A DNA stretch of 64,000 nt, taken from the NCBI GenBank assembly GCA_010093605.1, contig MU004196.1, positions 522,255-586,254 on the forward strand. The letters are read 5' to 3'. Position 1 is the stretch's first letter, and each line of letters starts with the position of its first letter. The position numbers were made by a program, and so were the translations under genes. The notes below the pieces were generated by a model, which was not told the origin of the DNA, did no database searches, and worked only from the letters and a program-made list of their open reading frames with translations. Positions 41,533-51,884 of the stretch are shown here, in pieces. Source of the DNA: Lophium mytilinum (lineage: Eukaryota > Ascomycota > Dothideomycetes > Mytilinidiales > Mytilinidiaceae).

Positions 41533-42522
41533 GTTGATAGATTCGGAATGATGTTGGTTATGGAATGATTATGGGGACGAAGACAGTTGGTGGGGGTTCG
41601 AGTATAGTGATGAATTCTACGGAATTGAGGCGGGATTTGACGTAGCTTTTATACACTGGCTTTGAGGCATTGCTCGATCTGGCTGTGCATCTCCCCACGA
41701 TTCTCGGCGATCTATTATCCCCGATTTGGCGCATTCTTCGAGGTGATGGCCCATGCAAAGGCTGGGGTGGGAAATCCGAACTCAGCGATGATGAGGGATC
41801 TTCGATCGTATCTTGCCGATCATCTATTCCCAATTAGGTCCATTTCTCGAGGAGAGATGAAAGTGAGGTATGATGCGGTATCTCGTTGGATAAGACGGAA
41901 CTTGCGGTCTCATCTCGATGGAGACCTGACTGGTACAATATCTAGATCAAGTCGAGTTGGAGTTGTTGGCTGAAGTTGGTGATGGAGATATCTAATCCTG
42001 TAACCATGAGAGACTGAGGCCTCAAAAATAGCGCCAATCGTGTCGACCAATCAGAGATAAGCTTTGGTGTGAACATTCTCTCAAGTCCTCTCATCTTAAG
42101 TTTATGGAAAAGCAGCCTTACCTACGATCTATTCTGGCATGGAATTGACTTTCAGGAACGTAGTCGTGTTAAGAGCTTCTCTATCCCTTTATGATCTTGT
42201 ATGTTTATTGCAGGAAGAGTATGAGGAGGAGTACACTACGGTCTCTCCGAGAAAATAGATGACGAATGCCCAGTTCTCGAGACTGTTAAGATTTGATGCG
42301 GGTGGGATGGGCCTGTATTGTCAGGACGTCTGATCTCTGCCGAACAATCCACTATCAGTCTTCCAGCACGAGCCAGGTAAGCCATGCTAAGTATTGATTC
42401 TAATCATTCCCATTCAACATGCTCATCTAAATGCCCCGGAAATGCCCAACCCAAATGCATGCCATCTCACCTACCCTCACGTCAACCACCCATCCTCATC
42501 CCCATCCCAAAAGAAACCCCCC
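41533..42522. other. 1 kb intergenic, no gene seen
   Basis: Frames are short. A 103-codon plus-strand frame at 41662-41973 lacks protein-like features. It lies between the start of the Lys-rich hypothetical gene and the 3' end of the transporter gene. Confidence 0.4.
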
Positions 42523-44269
42523 TCATATCCTCAAAGGTCGTAATTGCATGTCCCCCTCCCCAATCACCTCTCCCGCAATCATAGGGCTCATAAGCCCAAC
42601 TTCTTCATCCCCACCGCTGCCCCTCTCCCTAACCATCCCCCTCCCCGTACCGTCACTCTTCACAGTCCCGTCTTTCATCATAGCAACGTATATCGCTGAC
42701 CCCAAGATCAGCGAAGATCCAGCGAGAGAAACCGGGCTCGGCGTCGTGCCCCAAATCAGCTTATCAAAGCCCAGCGCGAAAAGCATCTGTGTATAAACCA
42801 TATTCGTCGCACGCGACGACTTCTCGTACTGGAGGCCCGCAGCAAGCATGAATTGCTAGTGATCATCATCAGCATCCGCAATATCGCCGCTGTACAAGGG
42901 GGTTTTTCAGGGGCACGCTTACCATAACAAACCCGCAGATCCCTAGGAAGATGAGGTAGCACCACTCTTTCAAATCGGCGGGGAGTAGGAACCCGACGTT
43001 GGGCAGCGCGAACATCATCACGGTGCTGACGAGCGTCGTCCACGCGGCGAAGTAGTTGACGCTTAGCAAAGGATGCGCGCGTCGGCCAATCCAGCGCAGA
43101 GAGGTGAAGGCGCATACGGCGCCCATGACGCCGAGCATGGCGATGCCGACGGCGCCGGCGCGCTGGCCGGGGGTTACGGAGTCGTAGTTGCTGGCGAAGT
43201 GGTCGCGGTTAGGGTCGACGGTGGAGTTTAGGTTGGCGATCGGGGCAATGTCTCCGTCGCCGCTGGCGGGTGGGGTCGGAGAGGAGGAGGCGAAGAGGGA
43301 CGTTGGGCGTGCGATGAGGACGACACCAAGAAGAGAAATATAGGCGGCTATTTGCTCCATGCGGGTGAAGGGTTCGTTTATGAAGTATGAGCAAGCCCAG
43401 CAGGCGAGTGAGGGGGCGAGGAAGGTAATGACGGTTGCATCGGCGAGGGGGAGGTATAGGAGAGAGTCTGTTGTGGAATCATGAGCACAGTTGGATACTG
43501 ATACGGGGCTAATGCTTGGGTAGGCTTGAGAACGTACAATACATGCCAAAGACCCCAAAGAATCCTCCGAGACCTCGAGCGACTAGTAGAGGCCGGACTT
43601 CTTTCATCCCAAGCGGGAAATGCTCAGCTTTTGTATACCACATGTAAGATGATGCAAGAAGTACTGTAATGCTCATGCGCGCGAATAGAATCTGTTCTTC
43701 ATGTTAGATCAATGGAAAGGTATGAAAGTCCTACTGGTACCTGAACGTACCTGAAAAGGATGCATTCCCTTGCCTATATGGTTTATAAATTAGCACACCC
43801 TGGTCATGCAGCGTGCAGCAGCTAGCACAGAAGCTTGTCAGAACGTACCATGGTTCCCTTCTATCTCTAATAACCTAGTCGTAACATTCATCAGCGTGCC
43901 GAAGACCTGGGATATCATGACCAGTGCCATGCCCTTATTTCTCGTCCAGAAAAGCGCAGCCTTCTCCTTCAAAGTGCGGGGTGGAGGGGCAGGCGAACGC
44001 GATGCATGGCGCCGCTGGCCAGGCACGGGTAGATAATCAGGGTTCCGGCCAATGCGGATGTTGTTGAGGTCGTCAATGGAGATGTTCGACAGCGTGTCCG
44101 GCGACGAGGCTCGAATACCGCCGGTGAAGGGAACATGCAACTGGCCCTGCTCCGACTTCGCCGCAGACTTCGCGGGATTAAAAGCCGAGTCCAGCTCTAC
44201 ATCGTCGATGTCGCTAAGCAGACTTTTGTCGTCGTCGACGGGGGCCCTAGGCGGAGGTGGCAGACTCAT
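42523..44269 (-). CDS. EamA/DMT-family membrane transporter (SLC35-like), five exons
   Basis: Exons 44269..43849, 43773..43751 (23 nt), 43691..43538, 43467..42923 and 42855..42523 give 491 residues. The 23-nt microexon encodes KGMHPFQ and keeps the frame. The N-terminal ~105 residues are Ser/Pro/Asp-rich and cytosolic-looking. Then come about ten hydrophobic segments in two halves, including LVMISQVFGTLMNV, ILFARMSITVLLAS, VTFLAPSLACWACSY-type (DATVITFLAPSLACWACSYF), ISLLGVVLIARP and the second half (GIAMLGVMGAVCAF, TTLVSTVMMFALPNVG, LIFLGICGFVM, LAGSSLILGSAIYVAM). This is the two-fold EamA layout of drug/metabolite or nucleotide-sugar exporters. Substrate and compartment cannot be told. Confidence 0.88.
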
Positions 44270-44779
44270 GGCAGGTCATTCGAAAGGCACTCTCAGAGAC
44301 GTCTACGAGAGAGTGTGGTTCGCCATTGCGGAGGCGGGAAGGTTGGGTGTGGAGAAGCGCCTGTTGAGTCAGCGCGACTGCAAAAAACGTGATAGCTCGT
44401 CATTAGCGGCCTTGTGCAATACCATGTTCGCCTTTCGTTTTCCCGACGGCGGTTTGGAGATGCGCGAATCAGAGGAGGCGCAGCACTTCTTATTCCCGAG
44501 TCATGAGTGGGTTTACTGAGAATGGCCATGGTCTGCCTGAATTGCAGCAATAATATCACCCAAAGATTCAGAGTAGTCAACCTCACGATGTTTGAAGTCG
44601 TTGAAGAGAGATGACGTCTGGTGGTTGGTAGAGTTTCAAGATGAAGCATGATGAGGTAGACATCACGTGAGTGGCCCGTGCCTTAAGATACCCTTTCCCA
44701 GGATTAATTTCAACCTCCATTCATCATCAACACACAAATACATGCCGCTAATCTATCCCATACTTTCAATCGAGACAGC

Positions 44780-44943
44780 ATGGACCCGAATCAGACCCGT
44801 CCTACCGTCAACTCCCAGGAGTAAATTGCAAAGATTCGACAGCTAATATATGAATACCTTTTCGATGAGCTTCCCGACCTGATCGAGATGTCTTATGATC
44901 TTGAATCACTGCGCAGTAGCGTTGAGGCCGCCAAATGGTTACT
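44780..44943 (+). pseudogene. possible broken coding segment
   Basis: An ATG-started frame (MDPNQTRPTVNSQE) reaches a stop at 44822-44824 and then continues as natural-looking protein (IAKIRQLIYEYLFDELPDL, then LESLRSSVEAAKWLL) to a second stop with an embedded GTAAGC. The composition after the first stop suggests decay of a real gene or an internal start; no family is recognised, and it may be coincidence. Confidence 0.25.
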
Positions 44944-45202
44944 GTAAGCAGGCTTAGCTGTGTCGGTGCCCTGACGCCAATAACTCTGGAGTCTCCATTG
45001 ACTCACCGATCTGGACGTATTACTCCGCATGTCTCCTGTTGTCCTATCCAGAAATTCAAGTCGAAACGAGGTCGTGAATCTTCTTCAACCAATAGATCAA
45101 GTCTGCAACGAGGCTTTTTCAACGCCTCTCTAGAATCTCAAGGTCCGAAAGTAGTCCCAGCGTTGACCGCAGGTCCTTTGGGGGTGGTCCCTGCTCAATT
45201 CC

Positions 45203-45559
45203 ATGTGCTCACTATCATTAGCGTACTTCTCCACGGAAATGGCTCAACCGCCTTTGGAACTCAAGCGTAAGGAAATGGAAAAAAGTACCCCAGAGCTGGA
45301 GTTGAAAGAAGCCCCCCTAACGGTTTACAGAAGTGTCCGTGGGAAAGCAAGTCACCGCGGCGGAGCTGGAAGCCTTGTCCTGTTGACGGATCCGACGTAC
45401 TTTTTTCATGATACTGTATTAGCATATAAGTCCCAGAATCGAGGCCGCCAGCTGTTTTTCAGCAACCCCTCAACTTCTGCACCCAGGTCTGTATCCGTCG
45501 ATACAAGGATGGTTACAAAGGTACGCCTACGGCCCACATTCGGGGCAGCAACCTCCTGA
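45203..45559 (+). CDS. weak hypothetical ORF, 118 codons
   Basis: A frame of 118 codons with a possible internal ATG at 45239 (MAQPPLELKRKEMEKSTPEL). Acidic/basic start, then mixed composition ending in RPTFGAATS. No domain, no splice partners. It is the best-looking frame in the gene-poor stretch but is not well supported. Confidence 0.2.
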   Translation: MCSLSLAYFSTEMAQPPLELKRKEMEKSTPELELKEAPLTVYRSVRGKASHRGGAGSLVLLTDPTYFFHDTVLAYKSQNRGRQLFFSNPSTSAPRSVSVDTRMVTKVRLRPTFGAATS

Positions 45560-48500
45560 GGATCATTTCCTTGGATATTTTGTGCAAAAATCTACGAAAA
45601 GTACTTGGGAGGTAACTATAAGATAGACAGAAGTGCATCCTTACTTCTCGAGATGCCACGAGACCGCTTGAACTTTGCCTCTTCAGCTACGCCAGGACCA
45701 CATCTGCCTCCCCTCAATCGCTTCTCAGATTTTACTGAGACGCTGACCTTCATGCAGCCTAGGCCAGGCTGAGAGCCCCACGCGCCAAAATCTCACAGCA
45801 TTCTCTCATCACAAACAATTCCATATCAGGTGCAGCAAGCCTCTTCCTTGTCTTTCTGACTGGCCCACTCACTCCCACCAGCAACCCATGCTCAGGCCGT
45901 TACGGCCAACATTTCCACCCATGTCCCTGTTCGCTTGGATTCTCGCCGCAAGGAAGAACCCTACCTCACAGAAAGCCGAAGCGAGCCGCCTGTCTCACCC
46001 TGCTCAGAATCATCGGATTGCTGAACCTAGACTGGCAGCACGGTGTGATGAGCTTCGAAGCACAGCAGGATGGGTCACGTCACTCGACGTCCTCGATACT
46101 CTCAACGTGGAGCTCGCCTGCATGAGCGTATAATATTGCCGGCTTGGCAGAGAATATGGACCTGAGTTGGCACATACTGTAAGAAATGGAACTGCTCGTT
46201 TCGACCGGAAAGATTACCAGCAAGGCCATCCTAGATTTCACTTTCCAGCGGCACGGTACCGACTAGATTCTGGGTTTCAGATTCAGCTCAAAGTCGAAAA
46301 CATATGCATAAGCCCAACCGTCCAGCCACGCGTCCAGTCTAAAAACTAACTCTCTCACTCTGAGAAACCCATCAGCATGCACGCCCGGGCGCACGCCAAA
46401 GCCAATTTGCCACCGTCGCCTGGATCTAGTGCGTGACCTCAAAAGAAACAGCAGAGCGGTGCATCGGATCACATTAACATCTCCCCACGTCCAACTCGAT
46501 CCCTACCTCCACGCCCCCTCTGCAGGGCATTCCCGCTCCGGCCCGCCACCCCTCGTTCCCCGCACCCGGGCCATTCACAAGCCAACCCGCTCTGCATTGT
46601 TAATCGCGGATCTCGCCAATAAGAGACCGCATGCATCATGTATTTTGGCGATTCGGACAGCGAATTTCCTGACGCTCTTGCTCCTGATTCATGGCCCCAT
46701 GCTTCTCTCCCCGGGCTCACGTAAACCCCGGCAAGGCGCCAGCATCTCCCCATGGCGTACATACCGCATCTGTCATTACGTGCATTCGGTTCAAACTCAA
46801 AATACGAGGGCCCCGGCGTGATCAGCGCGGGAGTCTGGGAAGTGGGACGTAGGTGTGATGGGCCGGGGATAGGTGCTGGGCGGACTGGGATATAATATTC
46901 TTTATTTTACGTGGGTGTGATAGGAATTATTTGTGTCATTCCTTGACTCGACGAGCATATCACTTACGAAATAGATGAGCAGTCTAGCCACACCGGCTCT
47001 ATCTCTGAAACGAAGCTGTTTGAAAGAGGGGTTCCGTATGCAGTGCCTTCCTCTGGATATCCGTACACCCACTCACCATTGTTTGAGGGACCCCAATGTA
47101 CTATCAAAGACCTGGGACAGCGGGTGTACTTTCGATCTGTGTGTACCACGTTGACACTGTCTGGAGGACCCTCGCAAGTTTACTGGTAGTCCAAATGCCG
47201 CGCTTTTCTCCTTTTCGGAACGCTGAAGATACTCTGAGGGTGGTAAACGAGTGAACGGATTTCTATGACGACTTATTGTACCGGGGCTGTTATATTCTAC
47301 CATACCGCTTCTGTTCCTGGCTGTGAAGCAGCTAAGAGGTTCATCACCAAAACCAAAATACTTCTCCCTCTCCACTCCACGAAAACTAGATGCCGTTTCG
47401 AGATATGATTGTCAGTCGGGGCATCATTGCAGAACAAGTGCAGTCTCCCTGATGGACCGGCCCTCGCGGAAGAAGCTAGGACGTGGGATAAATAAAACAA
47501 AACACCAACGTGCTTTCCTCCGTACATCGGACCAACAAGGCCACGGAGCAAAAGTCGCCACCCATCGGGCCGTCACGCAGCTTCATTCCACGCCAGCTAC
47601 GTTCTAGAAGCTCTACAACCAGCTACGTGCTCAAAGCCCTATAAAGCTCAGCACGCTTGCTGCCCAACCGAGTCGACTCCAGGGCCCAACCCCCGTGGAC
47701 GGGTGGAGATGATCGCGCGCTCCGAGAACTCTCGGACTAACACCACAGCTCTTCATCTACGAAGTCAACGAAGTCGGCGGTTCCCTTCCCCTAAGGCCGC
47801 AACGGAATGAGGAGCATAACCATCGGGGTTTCTCCGGCCAGCATCTAAGACAGCCCGTACCGTACCGCGCCTACTAATCCACCGAGCCACAAGCACCACC
47901 GCTGCTCAACCACCTCATTTATTGCACCCGCTCAGCCAAACAACAGCTATAAGCATCGGTCCCTCTCGGGCAATCGCGCAGCTGAGATGGTCCGAAGCTC
48001 CCCCCACCACTCACACTTCCCAAACCCCACCACCACGCCCCGATCCGAAACATGCGATACCACCGGACCTACTCAAAAAGGCAAGAAACAATACCGTACC
48101 TGACTCGCGCCCGCCCACGCCCCCGCCGCCCCCCCCCCCCGACTCAGTCTCGCACGGCTAGGGCTGACAATACGCGGGGGATGTGAGACATGGACACGCG
48201 CACAGGCATGGCTATCCCGAGCAGCGGGACTGGGGTGTGTTCTGAGGCGTGCTGAAGGAATGGGACTGCGCACGGGTTGTTCCGTGGGAGCGTATCGTAT
48301 CGGCCGACGGGTTGCGTACACGTATGCGGCGGACCGCAGCTTTACGCGCACGACGGCTGGTGGGCTGAGGGGGGGAGGGATTGGGATGCCGGATGTGAGC
48401 GGTGCGTCGAGGGGGACATGAGTCGGGGGTTGAATGCTGCGGAAGAGGCGGGGAGGGCGGGAAGGGAGGGAGGTGGCGTGGTGGTGTCGCTTACGGCTGG

Positions 48501-48855
48501 AGGTGGAATGATTTTTCAGAAGTTTGAATGTTGAGAGGATGGACGTCGTAGGTAGTTGGTCTGTCACGTGAGAGAAGGAGTCAAAACGTCTCTGGTTAGC
48601 TTGAAGCGATGCTCATAACTTTCATAGATGAGGGTAATAGGATTGAAATCAACAGATTGAGCACATGAGAAAAAGAGTCGAGGCAGCTATCAATCGATTT
48701 TAGGTCACTTTCGGAATGAAAGTCTGGGCGGCAAGAATAGTATAAGGGAGAAGAGAATATAGATAAGGACAGGAGTGCGAAAACTCTTGAGAGTCTTCTT
48801 AAAGGCGTGTGCTAATGGGTATGAAAGACTAAGAGGAGGGCCCTTTCTTAGCCTC

Positions 48856-51249
48856 TCAGGTGCCGTACGGACCTCTGCCAAGCATGTACTTTAGACTAAG
48901 GGGAGCGAAGTCCTGGTTCCCTGTAGACGAGGAATGGTAGATTGGGAATGTTTGCCCAGAGAAAGATTCCTCATCCTCCACGACGGAGCTATTGACTGCG
49001 AGTACGTGTCGATGATACAACTCAGTGCTCCCCTTAACATCCGGTAAGCCACGCTGAAGATCCGACAGCGACGCCTCAACTCCAGCAAATTTAAGGTCTT
49101 GTTCTGTGCTTCCCGAACTGTACGACCTGGACTGTGAGGGTATGCTGGTGTATGTCGCCGTGCCGTTCTGGCGATTTACGGTCGTCGTGCCCGAAAAGGG
49201 GGACAGGTTCGGATGGATCGTTTCTTCGAAACCAAAAGTCTGTAGACCGGATGGGAAAGCTAGCTGGCCTAGCGTCTGCACATTCTTGCTACGATCAATT
49301 GAGGCGCCGATGGTGAAAGCGTCATCCGGATAGAAGGCGTAAGCTGTGGTTGCCCATAGAGGATAGTCATACGCTCTGGAGTAACCCAAGGACGACAAAT
49401 CTACGCCCTTTGTACTTTGGGTGTTGATTTGTAAGTTTCCGCCATCGCTGTAATTTCCTTGGTTCGAGAATGTCAAAGTCTGTTGCCACGAAGCAACACG
49501 ACTGCCTTCAGACGTCTTGATCGTTGAGCTAAGAGAGAGGTGTCGTTGGACCTGGACGGAATATTCCAGGGTGACGTTGGTACCGTTGGGGAGGGACGAC
49601 ACCGATGATGATATGTGCAGGGCAGGGTGCGGGTCGATCCGGACAAGATTAGAGCCTGTGGTAATCCAATCGCTTGCATCAAGCCACAAGAAAATCTTGC
49701 CAGTCACGACCCAAGATGCCCCGACCGTGTTTGTCAGACTTCCATGACCGTACCCGTCGTCGCTGATCCCTGCAACTCTTATCTCAAAAGTATGCTCATC
49801 TCCGTCGCAGAGCACAGGTAGGAACGCCGAAACATCAATCTCGTCCTCCCGGAGATCAAACGCGTCGATGCCCACGACCGGGCGCCAGAATCCAGGATCC
49901 ACGCCTCCTGTAAAGATGACTGGGAATGGCCAGGCCACCCCCGCTAGCATGCCGTCGATATAGAGCTGAGTTTCGCGGAATGGCGAGTACCCCGAGAGCT
50001 CCATTGCAGGGAACGTCAAAAGATTGGAAGAAGGGACGTTGCCCCACCAGAACTCTTCTGCTGCTTGTCCGCAAGCTGAAATGGAGAAGACCGCCTTCTT
50101 GACATTTCGGGGAAGTGTGAGGGCATTTGTGGCATTTTGACCGGGTAGACTGAAGGCGCTCGGGGCATTGTTGGCTGACTGCCTTGCAGAAATCGGTATG
50201 ATCACGTCCGCAGGTGCGCTAGCGACATTATCGGTGAAGAACGTGGCCGTCAAAGTCGCGTTGAAGGAAGCGGTGTATATTTCATTGACGAGATTTCCGA
50301 GGTCAAAAATGATCTTCTGTGGCTCTTTGAACAACACGAGAAAGTTCGTCATGTCTTTAATGTAAGTCCACTCAATTCCGGTCGCCGTAGGCTCCGCTGT
50401 CGAAGTACGAAATACTTCGGTGTCGTTGAAGTACATCAGTCCAAGACGATCGAATTGCCGTCCCGCAGAGACAACCGTAAAATTGAACGTGACACGATTG
50501 AAGTCGCATGAAGGAGGAGAGTACTCGCCTAATACATTTAGGTTAGCAATGACCGCCGTACTCGCACTCAACGAAGGCATGCGTCCACGCTGGGCATGAA
50601 AAAGTGGCACACTCATCAAGATCTATCTTTTGCGGTCGTGTGTAAACCTGTCTGCCACTGCTTGGGGTGCTTCAATAGGTTTCTAGATAGCCTAAAGCTA
50701 AAAAAAAATCTACCTCTCTTACATTTCCAAAGGTGTATTAAAGCACCCCAAACAGCGGCAGACAAGTGTATAAGAGGCAGATGCGGGTTGAGTGTGCCCC
50801 CTTTTTCATGTCCCGCGTGGCGTGTCTGCCCAATGGTCTTACAGCACACGGGCTAAAGCGAGGCACGAAAACATGGGATGCTTTCGAGAACAAAAGGAAT
50901 GCAAGATAATCGAGAAGATGTGGCGAGAGTTGTTCTTCCACTCACCAACGAAAGGCTTTCCATAGCTGAACGCGAACGAGTGCACCATAAGCGTTTTCTC
51001 ACAGGGCGCGTCTTCAGGGCTCAGTACCGGAGGCGAAACTTGGAAAACATCCAGAAATGATGAAGATTGGTTGCTTGCGCGGCCAGCAAGCATCCTATGT
51101 GGCAGGAGACCACGGTATTCGGATGCCGATGACGGTGATGCGAGGACGTGAAATGAAAGAGTCATTAGCATTATGATAGTGCAAACCAGCGGTCGAAATA
51201 CGTTGGCCGCGCGTAGCTGCTGGTGCTTTGCTGCTCTGATATGCCCCAT
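48856..51249 (-). CDS. peptide N-glycosidase A family (PNGase A)
   Basis: Exons 51249..50946 and 50528..48856 give 658 residues. The start MGHIRAAKHQQLRAANVFRP precedes a hydrophobic segment (LVCTIIMLMTLSFHVLA), probably a signal or anchor. The joined junction reads KPFVGEYSPPSCDFNRVTFNF, the conserved start of the PNGase A fold; continuing motifs include GRQFDRLGLMYFNDTEVFR, TATGIEWTYIKDM and PQKIIFDLGNLVN. Known function: releases N-linked glycans from glycopeptides by cleaving the Asn amide; likely secretory or vacuolar. The 417-bp intron (GTGAGT..TTAG, GCTAAC branch) contains a MITE-like element. Exon 2 frame stays open back to an ATG at 50619 inside that element, a false start. Confidence 0.9.
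50529..50945 (-). other. 417-bp intron of the PNGase A gene
   Basis: Donor GTGAGTGG (at 50945 going down), acceptor GTATTAG before 50528, with GCTAAC ~15 nt earlier. Joining restores VGEYSPPSCDF. Most introns in this window are below 150 bp; the excess is explained by the MITE-like copy B inside it. Confidence 0.85.
50581..50823. mobile_element. MITE-like foldback element, copy B, within the PNGase A intron
   Basis: Arms of ~95 bp are near-perfect inverted repeats. Inner ends: TGTCTGCCACTGCTTGGGGT (from 50650) against the complement of ACCCCAAACAGCGGCAGACA (ending 50764). Outer ends pair CACGCTGGGCATGAAAAAG with the complement near 50800-50820. The middle is AT-rich. Same family as the copy at 4414-4686 (shared TGTCTGCC arms and AATAGG/ATAGCC middle). 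No coding capacity. Confidence 0.8.
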
Positions 51250-51578
51250 GCTCGTAGCTTTGTTGCTAGACTCTAAACATAGTGAAAATACACGACTACC
51301 CGCCTGCTGTTGCGGCTCCAAGATACTCCAGCTTTTGCGGATTTCCACCTGAGCCATTCCGGCTATTCCCAATGCACCCCGACTAACGCCATTGCTGGAA
51401 TGGGACTGTGGTCCTAAAATCATTTCGACAGATCAAATGTCAAACAGACGAGGTATCACGATAATAAGAAAACGCTTCCGACTCCTGCAGCAGTGTGAGC
51501 GCCAAAAAGGGCAGAATGTGGCCTAATGCAAACCTTGCAATGCTTCAAATGATCTACGGTGCACCGCAGGACGAAGGA
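51250..51578. promoter_or_regulatory. upstream of PNGase A, 3' of the small conserved gene
   Basis: A frame continuous with PNGase A exon 1 runs up to an ATG at 51423, so a start 58 codons earlier is possible but less natural before the hydrophobic segment. The rest of the 329 bp shows no other feature. Confidence 0.4.
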
Positions 51579-51884
51579 TTAATCGCTCAGGTCTACGGAG
51601 TTTGGGTCGCCTTCGTAATGGTCCCAGAAGCGTTTCACAGCACGCTGGGCGATGTCGGAGGACTGGAAGCGGGCGCGGAAGTAATTGAAGAGGGCGAACT
51701 CGTCTTTCGACAGAATGTAGGTGTTGGGTTGGGCGTGTAAACGTGCCCAAAGGTCGAGAATCGCCTTTTCGAGGAAGCTCGAGATGACGGGGTCGACGCC
51801 GCCTTCGCTATTGCGGGCGATGTCAAGAGCGCGCTGGACGGTTAAGTAGCCGTAGCCGTCGACTATTTCTGCGTTACCACCCAT
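51579..51884 (-). CDS. small conserved fungal protein (~101 residues)
   Basis: Single exon, 101 residues from the ATG at 51884 (MGGNAEIVDGYGYLTVQRAL). Continuing EGGVDPVISSFLEKAILDLW, then NTYILSKDEFALFNYFRARF and IAQRAVKRFWDHYEG. This reads as one compact helical domain. I recall very similar short uncharacterised proteins across ascomycetes, but no function. The frame stays open upstream to 52019, but the region above 51884 looks like leader sequence. Same strand as PNGase A, 329 bp upstream of it. Confidence 0.78.
   Translation of the reverse strand: MGGNAEIVDGYGYLTVQRALDIARNSEGGVDPVISSFLEKAILDLWARLHAQPNTYILSKDEFALFNYFRARFQSSDIAQRAVKRFWDHYEGDPNSVDLSD

Larger units (their letters stand above)
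44270..48855. other. 4.6 kb gene-poor region
   Basis: No gene is firmly supported. Two weak candidates are listed separately (44780-44943 and 45203-45559). Other frames are short, overlap on both strands and have no domains. 48.0-48.5 kb is GC-rich with a run of C near 48,126-48,140, which opens long chance frames on both strands. Confidence 0.45.

Noticed and set aside
41660-41975. Possible inverted repeat around GGCGATCTATTATCC / GATAATAGATGATCGG-like strings
   Set aside because: The match is short and imperfect, and no second copy or clear ends were found.
48073-48567. 164-codon minus-strand frame in the C-rich tract
   Set aside because: Its His/Pro/Arg/Ser composition reflects the base bias, and an equally long plus-strand frame covers the same DNA.
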